Assembly: GCF_902833225.1 (NCBI RefSeq)
Contig: NZ_CADFEI010000010.1
Span: 1 to 64,000 of the forward strand
Direction: 5' to 3'
Source of the DNA: Burkholderia sp. BCC1644
Lineage (GTDB): Bacteria; Pseudomonadota; Gammaproteobacteria; Burkholderiales; Burkholderiaceae
DNA: 64,000 bases
Below, one piece after another: positions 37,002-46,378 of this stretch. The position numbers and the translations under genes were made by a program. How positions within the stretch are numbered: the stretch's first letter is position 1; every line of letters begins with the position of its first letter. Below the pieces are notes generated by a model. That model saw only the letters and a list, made by a program, of their open reading frames with translations, searched no databases and was not told the origin of the DNA.

Positions 37002-37733
37002 TCAGGCCGCCCGGGCCGGCAACGCGATGCCGCGTGCGCTTGCCAGCGCGTCGTCGAGCGATACATGCCCTTCGAACGCCAGCGACGCCGGCAGCGGCAG
37101 GTTTTCCTCGATCGCATGCGCGAACTGCACGCCCGCGTCGTCGGCAAGCCGCGCACGCAGCGCGGCGATGCGCGGGAACGCGTCGCGCTCGAATACCGCG
37201 TGATAGTCGGCCCAGCGCGCGATCCCGGAGAAGTACGCGTCGGCCAGCGTGCGCCGCGCACCCAGCAGCCATGGGCCATCGCCGCGCTCGAGCAGCGCCT
37301 CGAGCTGACGGTGCGCCTTCAGCACCTTGCCGCGGCCATAAGCCTGCAGCGCCGCTTTTTCCGCGCCCTCGGTGTCGTGTTCGTACACGTGCCAGAGCGC
37401 GCCGAACGCGTTGAAGAAGGTCGTGTTCAGCCACGCGAGCATCCGGTTCAGCCGGTCGAACTCCGCGCTGCCCTGGGGAAACGCGAGGCCGGTGTCGAGC
37501 GCCTGCGCGCCGATGTGACCGAGGATCGCGAGGCTTTCGGTCAGCACCTCGCCGTTCGCGGTCACGAATGCCGGCGTTTCGGCGACCGGATTCAGCGCGA
37601 GGTACGCGTCGCTCGTCGCGGCGCTCGGCATCGCGATGCGCGACAGCCGGTACGGGCGGCCGGCCCATTCAAGCGCGACGATCGAGCCGAACGAGCAGCC
37701 GGCGGGAATGCCGTAGAGAAGGATCGGGGACAT
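37002..37733 (-). CDS. Glutathione S-transferase family protein
   Basis: A 243-residue GST-like protein. The N-terminal thioredoxin-like domain (ILLYGIPAGCSFGSIVALEW, then ETPAFVTANGEVLTESLAI with the conserved ES pair) is followed by an all-helical C-terminal domain with GPWLLGARRTLADAYF. It probably binds or conjugates glutathione. The gene is divergent from a LysR regulator across 91 bp, which may control it. The end of its reading frame borders the direct-repeat promoter of the next operon. Confidence 0.88.
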   Translation of the reverse strand: MSPILLYGIPAGCSFGSIVALEWAGRPYRLSRIAMPSAATSDAYLALNPVAETPAFVTANGEVLTESLAILGHIGAQALDTGLAFPQGSAEFDRLNRMLAWLNTTFFNAFGALWHVYEHDTEGAEKAALQAYGRGKVLKAHRQLEALLERGDGPWLLGARRTLADAYFSGIARWADYHAVFERDAFPRIAALRARLADDAGVQFAHAIEENLPLPASLAFEGHVSLDDALASARGIALPARAA

Positions 37734-37824
37734 CGGGAGATTCCGCGGAAGTTGAACGAGCAGTCATGCTCCCATGGCGAACGATGGCGCAGTAGCCGCT
37801 AAAATTGAAACCCGTCGTTTCTTC

Positions 37825-38748
37825 ATGTGGACGCTGGAAGTGAACCTGAACGATCTCTATCTGTTCGTGCAGGCGGTCGATGCGGGCGGCATGTCGGCGG
37901 CCGCGCGCCGGCTCGGCCTGCCGAAATCGACGGTCAGCAAGCGCGTGGCCGAGCTCGAGCGCACGCTCGGCGCGCGGCTGGTGCATCGCACGTCGCGCAG
38001 CTTCCGGCTGACGCCGGTCGGCACCGAATTCTTCGAGCATGCCCGCGCGGCCGTGATCGAGGCCGACAGCGCGCGCGACGCGGTACTGCGGCAGGCCGCC
38101 GAACCCGCCGGCGTCGTGCGGATCACGAGCTCGGTGCCGGTCGCGCAGCACATCCTCGCGCCCTGCCTGCCGGCGCTGGCCATCGCGCATCCGAAGCTGC
38201 TGCTGCAGGTGCATGCGAGCGACCGTCTCGTCGACATCGCGCAGGAAGGTTTCGACATCGCGCTGCGCAGCCATTTCGCGCCGCTGCCCGATTCCGCGCT
38301 CGTGCAGCGGCCGCTCGCGACGTCGCCGATCATCGTCGTGGCGTCGCCGGCCTATCTCGCGCGTGCCGGCATCCCGGACGAACCCGCCGATCTCGCCCAG
38401 CATGACGGCCTCCACCCCGGCCAGCAACCGTGGCGGCTGCAGCGTGGCGACGACACCGTCGACGTGGCGCCGCGCATCCGCCTGCAGGCCGACGAATCGA
38501 CGTTGCTGCTGCAAGCGGCGACGGCCGGCCTCGGCATCGCCTGCCTGCCCGACTGGATCGCCGGCGCCGCGCTCGCGTCCGGCGCGCTCGAGCACGTGCT
38601 GCCCGGCTGGCGGGCCGGCACCGTCACGACGACACTGCTGATGCCGCATCGGCGCGGCCAGTTACCCGGCGTGCGCGCCGCCGTCGAGTTTCTCGCGCAG
38701 CACGTGGCGCGCCATCACGGCATCGGCACCGACGACGCGCGCGCGTAG
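37825..38748 (+). CDS. LysR-family regulator
   Basis: A 307-residue LysR regulator: helix-turn-helix DLYLFVQAVDAGGMSAAARR then LPKSTVSKRVAELE, and an effector-binding domain with the block HASDRLVDIAQEGFDIALR. I prefer the ATG at 37825, which gives a normal LysR N-terminus; an upstream ATG at 37774 would add 17 residues. It is divergent from the GST gene and upstream of the glucarate genes on the same strand. Either could be its target; the divergent position favours the GST. Confidence 0.9.
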   Translation: MWTLEVNLNDLYLFVQAVDAGGMSAAARRLGLPKSTVSKRVAELERTLGARLVHRTSRSFRLTPVGTEFFEHARAAVIEADSARDAVLRQAAEPAGVVRITSSVPVAQHILAPCLPALAIAHPKLLLQVHASDRLVDIAQEGFDIALRSHFAPLPDSALVQRPLATSPIIVVASPAYLARAGIPDEPADLAQHDGLHPGQQPWRLQRGDDTVDVAPRIRLQADESTLLLQAATAGLGIACLPDWIAGAALASGALEHVLPGWRAGTVTTTLLMPHRRGQLPGVRAAVEFLAQHVARHHGIGTDDARA

Positions 38749-38762
38749 CCGATCGCGGGAGC

Positions 38763-38787
38763 GATCGATTCAAATGCTGAATCGATC
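38763..38787. promoter_or_regulatory. Perfect 10-bp inverted repeat before the glucarate genes
   Basis: GATCGATTCA (38763-38772) and TGAATCGATC (38778-38787) form a perfect inverted repeat with a 5-bp centre. No T tract follows, so a terminator is less likely. It lies 14 bp after the LysR stop and 174 bp before gudP, and looks like an operator for a dimeric regulator. Confidence 0.55.
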
Positions 38788-38960
38788 AAGTCAGCAATTG
38801 GCATGAAAGCGCAAATTTCGACATGACAGAATGGTCCGGACGCCCTGCCCGTATCGGCGTCCGGGGCCCGGCTTCCAGCCGGCGGCAACCGCATACATAA
38901 CGCGCGCACCGACGCGCCGGCCGCACGGCGGCACCTTCCGCCCTTCGGAGGAGACAAGTC

Positions 38961-40301
38961 ATGAATCCGCTTCACGCGCTGCCGGCGTCCGCGTCGGCAA
39001 CGGCCCGGCGCACGCGCGTGCGCTGGCTCGTGCTGACCGTCCTGTTCGCGGTCACGACGATCAATTACGCGGATCGCGCGGCGATCGCCATCGCGGGCCC
39101 GAGCCTCGCCCGCGCGCTGCACCTGAGCCACGTGCAGATCGGCTTCATCTTCTCCGCGTTCGGCTGGTCGTACGTGATCGCGCAACTGCCGGGCGGCTGG
39201 CTGCTCGACCGTTACGGGTCGCGCATCGTCTACGCATTCAGCATCTTCTTCTGGTCGCTGTTCACCCTGCTGCAGGGCGGAATCGGCTTCTTCGGCGGCG
39301 CGGCCGCGTTCGCGCTGCTGTTCGGGCTGCGCTTCCTGGTCGGTGCGGCCGAGGCGCCGTCGTTCCCGGCCAACAGCCGGATCGTGTCCGCATGGTTCCC
39401 GGCCGCGGAACGCGGCACCGCGTCGGCGATCTTCAATGCCGCGCAGTACGCGGCGACCGTCGTGTTCGCGCCGCTGATGGGCTGGCTCGTGCACGCGTTC
39501 GGCTGGCAGTCGGTGTTTGCGGTGATGGGCGTGCTCGGCTTCGCGTTCGTCCTGGTGTGGAACCGCACGATGTACGACCCGAAGGACCACCCGAACATCA
39601 ACCGCGCGGAACTCGACTACCTCGCCGAAGGCGGCGCGCTCGTCAACATCGATCAGGCGACGGGCGGGCGCGACGGCGGCCCGTCGATGCGCCACGTGAA
39701 GGCGCTGCTGAGAAACCGGATGCTGGTCGGCGTGTACGTCGCGCAGTACTGCATCAACGCGCTCACCTATTTCTTCATCACCTGGTTTCCCGTCTATCTC
39801 GTGCAGGCGCGCGGGATGTCGATCCTCAACGCGGGGCTCGTCGCGTCGATCCCGGCCGTGTGCGGGTTCCTCGGGGGGATTCTCGGCGGCGTCGTGTCCG
39901 ACGCGCTGCTCAAGCAGGGCCGCTCGCTGTCGGTCGCGCGCAAGGTGCCGATCGTGTTCGGCATGCTGCTGTCGATGTCGATGATCGTCTGCAACTACAC
40001 CGATTCGCACGTGCTCGTCGTGCTGTTCATGGCGCTGTCGTTCTTCGGCAAGGGGCTCGGCGCGCTCGGCTGGGCCGTCAACGCCGACACCGCGCCGCGC
40101 CAGATCGCGGGGCTGAGCGGCGCGCTGCTCAACACGTGCGGCAACCTCTCCAGCATCACGACGCCGATCGCGATCGGCTATATCGTCGACCGCAGCGGCT
40201 CGTTCAACGGCGCGCTCGTCTATGTCGTCGCGCACGCGCTCGTCGCCGTGATCTGCTACCTGTTCGTCGTCGGCGAGATCCGCCGCGTCGAGCTTCAATG
40301 A
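38961..40301 (+). CDS. gudP: Glucarate/galactarate MFS transporter
   Basis: A 446-residue transporter of the anion:cation symporter branch of the major facilitator superfamily, with about 12 membrane segments. [19 protein letters not shown] near the N-terminus, the [11 protein letters not shown] loop and [13 protein letters not shown] are characteristic of hexarate transporters. It imports D-glucarate or D-galactarate by proton symport. GGAGGAG lies 8 nt before the ATG. It is followed after 62 bp by glucarate dehydratase, which supports the substrate call. Confidence 0.9.
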   Translation: MNPLHALPASASATARRTRVRWLVLTVLFAVTTINYADRAAIAIAGPSLARALHLSHVQIGFIFSAFGWSYVIAQLPGGWLLDRYGSRIVYAFSIFFWSLFTLLQGGIGFFGGAAAFALLFGLRFLVGAAEAPSFPANSRIVSAWFPAAERGTASAIFNAAQYAATVVFAPLMGWLVHAFGWQSVFAVMGVLGFAFVLVWNRTMYDPKDHPNINRAELDYLAEGGALVNIDQATGGRDGGPSMRHVKALLRNRMLVGVYVAQYCINALTYFFITWFPVYLVQARGMSILNAGLVASIPAVCGFLGGILGGVVSDALLKQGRSLSVARKVPIVFGMLLSMSMIVCNYTDSHVLVVLFMALSFFGKGLGALGWAVNADTAPRQIAGLSGALLNTCGNLSSITTPIAIGYIVDRSGSFNGALVYVVAHALVAVICYLFVVGEIRRVELQ

Positions 40302-40363
40302 ACGGCGCGGGCCGCGCCGGCGCGTCCGGCGGCCCGCGCGCCACCGGAACCAGGAGCGAACCG

Positions 40364-41761
40364 ATGTCCGAACCCAGCCGTGCCGGCACGCCGCGCGTCA
40401 CGCGCATGCAGGTGATTCCCGTCGCCGGCCGCGACAGCATGCTGCTCAACCTGTGCGGCGCGCACGCGCCGTACTTCACGCGCAACCTCGTGATCCTCGA
40501 CGACAGCAGCGGACATACGGGCGTCGGCGAAGTGCCGGGCGGCGAAGGCATTCGCCAGGCGCTCGAGCGCATGACGGATCTCGTGGTCGGCCAGTCGATC
40601 GGGCGCTATCAGGCGACGCTCAACGCGGTGCGCGCGGCGCTGTCCGGCGCGGGTGAGGGTGCGGGCCGCACGATCCGGCACGAGGTGACGTCGGCCGGCG
40701 AGGCAGCGGTGCTGCGCCAGCCGCACGAGATCAATCTACGGCTCGACAACGTGATCACGGCAATCGAGGCCGCGCTGCTCGACCTGCTCGGCCAGCATCT
40801 CGACGTGCCGGTCGCCGCGCTGCTCGGCGAAGGCCAGCAGCGCGACGCGGTGCCGATGCTCGCTTATCTGTTCTATATCGGTGATCGCGGCCGCACCGAC
40901 CTGCCGTATCGCGACGAGGCGCAGGCGCGCTCCCCGTGGTTCCGGCTGCGCAACGAGGAAGCGCTCACGCCGGCCGCGATCGCGCGGCAGGCCGAAGCCG
41001 CCGTCGAGCGCTACGGTTTCGCCGATTTCAAGCTGAAGGGCGGCGTGATGGCCGGCGCCGACGAGATGGAAGCGATCGCGGCGATCAAGGCGCGCTTCCC
41101 CGATTCGCGCACGACGCTCGATCCGAACGGCGCGTGGTCGCTCGACGAGGCCGTCGCGCTGTGCCGCGGGCAAGGCCACCTGCTCGCGTATGCGGAAGAT
41201 CCGTGCGGGCCGGAAGGCGGTTATTCGGGCCGCGAAGTCATGGCCGAATTCCGCCGCGCAACGGGGATCCCGACCGCAACCAACATGATCGCGACCGACT
41301 GGCGGCAGATGGATCACGCGGTGCGGCTCCAGGCGGTCGACATCCCGCTGGCCGACCCGCATTTCTGGACGATGCAGGGCTCGGTGCGGCTCGCGCAGCT
41401 GTGCCGCGACTGGGGGCTCACGTGGGGTTCGCACTCGAACAACCACTTCGACGTGTCGCTCGCGATGTTCACGCATGCGGCGGCGGCCGCGCCCGGCACG
41501 ATCACCGCGATCGATACGCACTGGATCTGGCAGGAAGGCGATGCGCGGCTCACGCGCGAACCGCTCGAGATCGTCGGCGGCAAGGTGGCCGTACCGGAGC
41601 GGCCGGGGCTCGGGATCGAGATCGACATGGCGCAGGTCGAGGCCGCGCATGCGTTGTACAAGGAGGTGGGCGGCACCGCGCGCGACGACGCGGTCGCGAT
41701 GCGGTATCTCGTGCCGGGGTGGACGTACGATCCGAAGCGGCCGAGTTTCGGGCGGGGGTGA
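40364..41761 (+). CDS. gudD: Glucarate dehydratase
   Basis: A 465-residue enolase-superfamily enzyme that dehydrates D-glucarate (and L-idarate) to 5-keto-4-deoxyglucarate. The general bases are visible: K223 and K225 in FKLKG and H357 in GSHSNNHFD. The metal ligands include D253 (TLDPNGAW) and E278 (YAEDPCGPE). The ATG at 40364 has CAGGAGCG upstream; an ATG at 40298 overlapping the gudP stop would add 22 low-complexity residues. The later genes garL and garR/garD are not next to it. Confidence 0.95.
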   Translation: MSEPSRAGTPRVTRMQVIPVAGRDSMLLNLCGAHAPYFTRNLVILDDSSGHTGVGEVPGGEGIRQALERMTDLVVGQSIGRYQATLNAVRAALSGAGEGAGRTIRHEVTSAGEAAVLRQPHEINLRLDNVITAIEAALLDLLGQHLDVPVAALLGEGQQRDAVPMLAYLFYIGDRGRTDLPYRDEAQARSPWFRLRNEEALTPAAIARQAEAAVERYGFADFKLKGGVMAGADEMEAIAAIKARFPDSRTTLDPNGAWSLDEAVALCRGQGHLLAYAEDPCGPEGGYSGREVMAEFRRATGIPTATNMIATDWRQMDHAVRLQAVDIPLADPHFWTMQGSVRLAQLCRDWGLTWGSHSNNHFDVSLAMFTHAAAAAPGTITAIDTHWIWQEGDARLTREPLEIVGGKVAVPERPGLGIEIDMAQVEAAHALYKEVGGTARDDAVAMRYLVPGWTYDPKRPSFGRG

Positions 41762-41887
41762 CGGGAAGGCGGGATGGCGGGTGGCTGTTGCCAAACGCGG
41801 AAAACGCCCGCATCCTGCCGGCTGCCTGAACCGGCCCGCACGGCGGACGGTCGGGTGCCCCGTCCACTCGCAGGAAAAGCGCTCGTC

Positions 41888-42199
41888 ATGACGTCTCCCG
41901 ATCCGACACCACGACAGATCGCCCTCCTCGTACCCTGTTCGATACTGTGCCTGCCGGCCAGCATGACCGTCGCCGGCTATGTCGCACTCCGGATGACCGA
42001 GAACGTCTCTCGCTTCGAGGGTGGCGCCGGTTACGCATGGCTCTGGCTCACGATCCTGCTGAGCTGCGCGTTCTTCGCGCTGGGAATCGGCATCTGCGTG
42101 CTACTGCGGAAAAGGATCGTGCCGCTCGTCTTGATCGCGGTGGCATTCGCAGCGCTGTCGGTGCCGACGCTCAAGGAAATCCATGACCTGCTGAACTAG
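41888..42199 (+). CDS. Small membrane protein, unknown
   Basis: A 103-residue hydrophobic protein with about three membrane segments: ALLVPCSILCLPASMTVAGY, AWLWLTILLSCAFFALGIGI and VPLVLIAVAFAALSVPTL. No family is recognised. It is located after gudD with a 126-bp gap and ends before the hairpin at 42250. Coding is likely but the role cannot be inferred. Confidence 0.6.
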   Translation: MTSPDPTPRQIALLVPCSILCLPASMTVAGYVALRMTENVSRFEGGAGYAWLWLTILLSCAFFALGIGICVLLRKRIVPLVLIAVAFAALSVPTLKEIHDLLN

Positions 42200-42249
42200 C
42201 GGGCCACGCGTTTGCGAATGCCGCGCATGCCAGCGGGTTCCCAAAACAA

Positions 42250-42277
42250 AAAGGCCCGATCTCGCGATCGGGCCTTT
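42250..42277. terminator. Terminator of the tRNA-Ala gene, possibly bidirectional
   Basis: A perfect 12-bp stem (AAAGGCCCGATC/GATCGGGCCTTT) with a TCGC loop. On the minus strand it is followed by TTTGTTTTGG, so it best terminates the tRNA transcript. Confidence 0.9.
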
Positions 42278-42287
42278 CAAATTCCGT

Positions 42288-42363
<76 letters not shown>

Positions 42364-42428
42364 AACAGTCAATCATCATACACACGCATTTCTGCGCTTG
42401 GCAATAGGGGTTACGTGCCCCCGAAGCG

Positions 42429-42791
42429 CTACTTTGACGGCGCGCCGGCCAGCACCCATTCGACCACCGAACGGACGTCGGCGTCGCTCATGCGCGGATG
42501 CGCAGGCATCGGAATCGCACCCCAGACGCCGGAGCCGCCTTCCTTCACCTTCTTCGACAGCTTCGCGACGGCCTGCGGATCGGACTTGTAGCGTGCGGCG
42601 ATATCCTTGAACGACGGGCCGACGAGCTTGCGGTCGACCGCGTGACAGCCCATGCAGGCGTTGCTGCGCGCAACCTTCAGGCCGTCGCCGACGTCCGCAT
42701 GCGCTGCGCCCAGCGTGCCGGCCACGAGCGCCGCGGCCGCGGCGCCCTGCACCATCCAGCGTTTCATCTGCTTCATCTGCACGCTCTTCAT
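42429..42791 (-). CDS. Class I c-type cytochrome, periplasmic
   Basis: A 120-residue monoheme cytochrome of the c551/c552 kind. A signal peptide ends at AAHAD (about residue 33). The heme site is CMGCH (C46, C49, H50) and the axial Met is M95 in IPMPAHP. The ATG overlaps the stop of the BON-domain gene (ATGA), so translation is coupled. The electron partner is not evident, but its presence in the yraN-diaA-dolP gene group is conserved in my recollection of Burkholderia genomes. Confidence 0.92.
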   Translation of the reverse strand: MKSVQMKQMKRWMVQGAAAAALVAGTLGAAHADVGDGLKVARSNACMGCHAVDRKLVGPSFKDIAARYKSDPQAVAKLSKKVKEGGSGVWGAIPMPAHPRMSDADVRSVVEWVLAGAPSK

Positions 42792-43588
42792 TGCGCCGGC
42801 GCCTTCGGGTTGCCCGGGTGCACGCTCGACGAATTCGAGATCGGCGCGGGCGACTGCAGCGGCGCGGACTGCACCGACGCGTCGGGCACGGCGCCGACCG
42901 TCGCGCTGTCCGCCGGCGCGGCGGCAGCCGGTGCGCCGGACGCGCCGCTCGCGGGCGATGCGTCCTGCAGCGCCTGCGCGTCCTGCGGCTTCACGTACTG
43001 GAACACCTTCACGACCTTCTCGACGCCCGGCACCTGGCTCGCGGCTTCCGCGCCGCGATTGCCTTCGTCCACCGTCACGAGGCCCATCAGGTAAAGGTTG
43101 CCGCGTTCGCTGACGACCTTGTAGTAGTTCGCCGAGATGCCCTTCGTCGCGATCAGCTCGGACTTCACGCGCCCTTCGAGGTACGAGTCGTTCGCGCGCG
43201 ACGACAGCGACGACGCCGGCTCGACCGACAGTTCGTTGACGATGCCGTTCACGTTGTTGATGGCGCGCACGATTTCCTCGGCGCGCTGCTTCGACGCATC
43301 GTTCGGCACTTCACCCGTCAGCAGCACGCGGCGGTTGAACACCGTCACGTTCACGTGCGACTGGTCCGGCAGCCCGTTGTTGATCTGCGAGAGCGACTTG
43401 ACCTGGATCTCGCGGTCCTCCGTCTGCGCGCCGAGCGTCCGGCGGTCGGTCGCAACCAGCGCGCCGCCGCCGGCCGCCGCACCCACGATCCCGAGCACAC
43501 AACCCTGCAGCGACACGGCGAGGCCCGCCATCAGCGCGGCGAGCAGCGTGGTCCTGACGAGCGTCTGTTTGACGCGGCTTTGATTCAT
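42788..43588 (-). CDS. BON-domain outer-membrane lipoprotein (DolP/YraP-like)
   Basis: A 266-residue lipoprotein. The lipobox LQGC follows a hydrophobic stretch. Two BON domains occupy about residues 45-180 (VNVTVFNRRVLLTGEVPN and SERGNLYLMGLVTVDEGN are the core strands). A ~75-residue Ala/Pro/Ser-rich tail follows, longer than in E. coli DolP. DolP-type proteins bind anionic phospholipids and support outer-membrane integrity and division. I chose the ATG at 43588, which has AAGGAGAG upstream; a TTG at 43609 would place the ribosome site inside the gene. Confidence 0.88.
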   Translation of the reverse strand: MNQSRVKQTLVRTTLLAALMAGLAVSLQGCVLGIVGAAAGGGALVATDRRTLGAQTEDREIQVKSLSQINNGLPDQSHVNVTVFNRRVLLTGEVPNDASKQRAEEIVRAINNVNGIVNELSVEPASSLSSRANDSYLEGRVKSELIATKGISANYYKVVSERGNLYLMGLVTVDEGNRGAEAASQVPGVEKVVKVFQYVKPQDAQALQDASPASGASGAPAAAAPADSATVGAVPDASVQSAPLQSPAPISNSSSVHPGNPKAPAQ

Positions 43589-43605
43589 CGACAGCTCTCC
43601 TTCGT

Positions 43606-44190
43606 TCAATCCTCACCCAGCAGCATCGCGTCGATGCCGTCGCACAGGCAGTGGATGGTCAGCAGATGGACTTCTTGGATGCGTGCCGCGCGAACGGCGT
43701 GCACGCTGATCGGAATATCGGTATCGGACAGCGCGGCCGCGACTGCATGGCCGTTGCCGCCCGTCAGGGCGACGACGGTCATCTCGCGCTCGTGCGCCTC
43801 GTCGATCGCCGCCAGCACACGCGGCGACGCGCCGCCCGAATCGAGCACCAGCAGGATGTCGCCCGTCTGGCCGAGCACGCGCACCTGCTGCGCGAACAGC
43901 TGCTCGGCGGCCATCGCCCCCATGAGGCCGGCCTGCGATGCATCGGTGGCCAGCGCGATCGCGGGCAGGCCCGGACGCTCGCGCTCGAAGCCGCCGACGA
44001 GCGACGCGGCGAGATACTGCGCGGCGGCGGCCGACGGACCTTCGCCACACGCGACAATCTTGTTGCCGTTCGCCAGCGCGGCGAACATCGCATCGACCGC
44101 GGCTGCGATCGGCAACGACAGCGCATCTGCCGCTTCGGCGTGAAGCGCGGCGCTGTCGTGGAATTGTTGCTGAATACGTTCGACTGACAT
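43606..44190 (-). CDS. SIS-domain protein, DiaA/GmhA-like
   Basis: A 194-residue SIS-domain protein. The phosphosugar-binding loop is CGEGPSAAAAQYLAASLVGG (about residues 48-67), followed by LVLDSGGASPRVLAAI and LTGGNGHAVAAALSDTDI. In E. coli the same place, between yraN and dolP, is filled by DiaA, which stimulates DnaA assembly at the origin. Some Burkholderia copies are labelled phosphoheptose isomerase. Gene order favours DiaA. The stop lies 17 bp before the BON gene. Confidence 0.86.
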   Translation of the reverse strand: MSVERIQQQFHDSAALHAEAADALSLPIAAAVDAMFAALANGNKIVACGEGPSAAAAQYLAASLVGGFERERPGLPAIALATDASQAGLMGAMAAEQLFAQQVRVLGQTGDILLVLDSGGASPRVLAAIDEAHEREMTVVALTGGNGHAVAAALSDTDIPISVHAVRAARIQEVHLLTIHCLCDGIDAMLLGED

Positions 44191-44316
44191 CGATTCCTGG
44201 TGAACTGGGCGCGTGGCACATATCGCGCGACATCGTGGGTGCGGCGAGTTTACCGTACTCCGGCGCCCTCTCCGGGGGTCCGGCAAGAACTCTTTACATC
44301 TCGTCACACGTCGCGG

Positions 44317-44745
44317 CTACGCATCGTCGGTACGAAATGCGTCGCGCAGCCACGCGAGCCGGCCGGCCTCGAATGCGACGACGTCGAACCGGCACGCGGC
44401 ACCGGCACCGTGCCGCGCCCAGAACTGCAACGCCGCCGCGACGAGACGCCGCCGCTTGCGCCAGCCGACGCTCGCGGCCGCGCCGCCATGCCGGACACTG
44501 CGCCTCGCGCGCACTTCGACGAACACGAGCATGCCGTCAGGCTCGCGCATCACGAGATCGAGCTCGCCACCGCGCATCGTCACGTTCGCCGCGACGTACC
44601 CGAGGCCGCGCCGCTCGAGAAACTGCCGCGCGCGCAGCTCGAACGCCGCGCCGACCGGTTTGGATCGTGCCGCGCCGGAAAAGTTGTCGCCCGCGCGCGG
44701 CAAACCGCGCCCGTCGCCCGGGCCGGCCGGCGCCGCGTGGCACAA
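44317..44745 (-). CDS. YraN/UPF0102 nuclease-fold protein
   Basis: A ~142-residue protein of the UPF0102 family, which has a restriction-endonuclease-like core: [16 protein letters not shown], then [18 protein letters not shown], then VFVEVRARR, giving the E-x(n)-D-(x)-ExR pattern of PD-(D/E)XK folds. Its role is uncertain; Holliday-junction resolvase relationships have been suggested. The start is unclear. A TTG at 44745 gives the usual length. An ATG at 44793 would add 16 residues and would overlap the rsmI start codon by two bases. Confidence 0.88.
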   Translation of the reverse strand: MCHAAPAGPGDGRGLPRAGDNFSGAARSKPVGAAFELRARQFLERRGLGYVAANVTMRGGELDLVMREPDGMLVFVEVRARRSVRHGGAAASVGWRKRRRLVAAALQFWARHGAGAACRFDVVAFEAGRLAWLRDAFRTDDA

Positions 44746-44791
44746 TGCCGACCTTGTTCCGCTTGCGCCGCGATTGCGTGCATTGCCTGCC

Positions 44792-45670
44792 ATGACTGCC
44801 CTCCTCGAACTCGCGCATACGCAGCACTACCCGGACGCCGCGCTTTACGTGGTCGCCACGCCGATCGGCAATACGGCCGACATCACGCTGCGCGCGCTGC
44901 ACGTGCTCGGCCTCGCCGACCGCATCGCGGCCGAAGACACCCGCAACACGGGCCAGCTGCTCGCCCGCTACGGGATCTCGAAGCCGCTCCTGGCCGTGCA
45001 CGAGCACAACGAACGCGAAGCCGCGCAGCGCGTGATCGACATGCTGCGTGGCGGCGAACGCGTGGCGTACGTCTCGGACGCCGGCACGCCCGGCATCTCG
45101 GACCCCGGCGCGCGGCTGGTCGACGCGGTGCGCGCGGCCGGTTTCGCGGTGATCCCGCTGCCGGGCGCGAGCGCGGCTGTGACCGCGCTGAGCGTGGCCG
45201 GAGACTGGGCCGGCGCGTTCACGTTCGCCGGCTTCCTGCCGCCGAAGGCCAAGCAGCGCGCAACCGCGCTGCAGGCGCTGGTGTCGCACCCGTATGCGCT
45301 GGTGTTCTACGAAGCGCCGCACCGGATCGCCGAAACCGTCACCGCACTCGCCGATGCGTTCGGCCCCGCGCGCCGGCTGCTGATTGCGCGCGAACTCACC
45401 AAACTACACGAGCAGTTGTTCCAGGGCACCCTGGCCGAAGGACAGACCTGGCTTGCCGGCGATGCGAACCGGCAGCGCGGCGAGTTCGTGCTGGTCGTCG
45501 AAGGCGCGCCGGCGGCGAGCGGCGAAGCCGACGACACCGCGCACGACGCGCTGCTCAGGCTGCTGCTGGAAGAAGTGCCGGTGAAGAGTGCCGCGAAGCT
45601 CGCGGCCGCGCTGACGGGCGCATCGCGCAACACGCTGTATGCGCGTGCGCTCGCGCTGAAGGAAGGCTGA
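44792..45670 (+). CDS. rsmI: 16S rRNA (cytidine 1402-2'-O)-methyltransferase
   Basis: A 292-residue tetrapyrrole-methylase-fold enzyme that methylates the ribose of C1402 in 16S rRNA at the P site. Motifs: [51 protein letters not shown] and [14 protein letters not shown]. The ATG at 44792 follows the family pattern. It is divergent from yraN. In enterobacteria rsmI has the same neighbours, which supports the assignment. Confidence 0.96.
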   Translation: MTALLELAHTQHYPDAALYVVATPIGNTADITLRALHVLGLADRIAAEDTRNTGQLLARYGISKPLLAVHEHNEREAAQRVIDMLRGGERVAYVSDAGTPGISDPGARLVDAVRAAGFAVIPLPGASAAVTALSVAGDWAGAFTFAGFLPPKAKQRATALQALVSHPYALVFYEAPHRIAETVTALADAFGPARRLLIARELTKLHEQLFQGTLAEGQTWLAGDANRQRGEFVLVVEGAPAASGEADDTAHDALLRLLLEEVPVKSAAKLAAALTGASRNTLYARALALKEG

Positions 45671-45695
45671 CGCGCAACGACGCCGCGCCGAAACG

Positions 45696-45725
45696 ACAAA
45701 GGGCTGCCGGAAGGCAGCCCTTTGT
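45696..45725. terminator. Terminator between rsmI and rlpA (convergent)
   Basis: A perfect 13-bp stem (ACAAAGGGCTGCC/GGCAGCCCTTTGT) with a GGAA loop. It lies 25 bp after the rsmI stop and 45 bp after the rlpA stop on the other strand. Confidence 0.85.
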
Positions 45726-45769
45726 ACTTGATGCTTGATACCTGATGCGTGAACGCACGAACCGCCGCG

Positions 45770-46378
45770 TTACTTCGCCGAGATCGACGCGAACATTTCG
45801 TCGCGTGCCTCGCGCGCTTCCTGCGGCGACAGCCCTTCGATCTTCACGCGGCCCGTGCCGGCGTGCACGAGGCCGATCATCTTGGCAGCGGCATACGACA
45901 GGTCGAGCACGCGGCCGCGCTTGAACGGCCCGCGATCGTTGACCTTCACGACGACCCACTTGCCGCTCGACGCGTTCGTCACCTTGATGTACGACGACAG
46001 CGGCAGCGTGCGGTGCGCGGCGGTGAGCGCATTCATGTTGAAGCGTTCGCCGTTCGCGGTGCGGCGGCCGTGGAAATCGCGCCCGTACCACGATGCGCGG
46101 CCGGTCTGACGGAAGTCGGACACGTCCTTGCCGTCGATCGGCTCGGCGTCCGCCAGCGACGACTTCTTCGCGTCCTTGGCGTCGGCAGCCGGCATCGACG
46201 CCAGTGCGGAGTCGAAATTCAGTTGCTTGTCGTTGTCCGCTTTCGCGGCAGCGGCCGTCTTGTCGACCGCGTTCTTCTGGTTCGCGCTTCCGGTGGTCTG
46301 GCTGGGTGGCACCGCACAGCCCGTCAACGCAAAAAATAATGCAATGGTCCCGAATCGGCTCGGAAATCGTACGTTCAT
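45770..46378 (-). CDS. rlpA: RlpA-family lipoprotein (no SPOR domain)
   Basis: A 202-residue lipoprotein (lipobox ALTGC, Cys21). An Ala/Lys/Asp-rich linker leads to a double-psi beta-barrel domain: [19 protein letters not shown], then [14 protein letters not shown], then [10 protein letters not shown] with the catalytic-type Asp. RlpA proteins are septal lytic transglycosylases that cut denuded glycan strands. In E. coli and Pseudomonas they end in a SPOR domain that targets the septum. This protein stops after the barrel, so localisation must work differently or through a partner. Confidence 0.88.
   Translation of the reverse strand: MNVRFPSRFGTIALFFALTGCAVPPSQTTGSANQKNAVDKTAAAAKADNDKQLNFDSALASMPAADAKDAKKSSLADAEPIDGKDVSDFRQTGRASWYGRDFHGRRTANGERFNMNALTAAHRTLPLSSYIKVTNASSGKWVVVKVNDRGPFKRGRVLDLSYAAAKMIGLVHAGTGRVKIEGLSPQEAREARDEMFASISAK

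Noticed and set aside
42900-44187. Plus-strand frames opposite the BON, SIS and YraN genes
   Set aside because: The minus-strand genes have strong family motifs and overlapping start/stop codons. The opposite frames are Arg/Ala-rich shadows.
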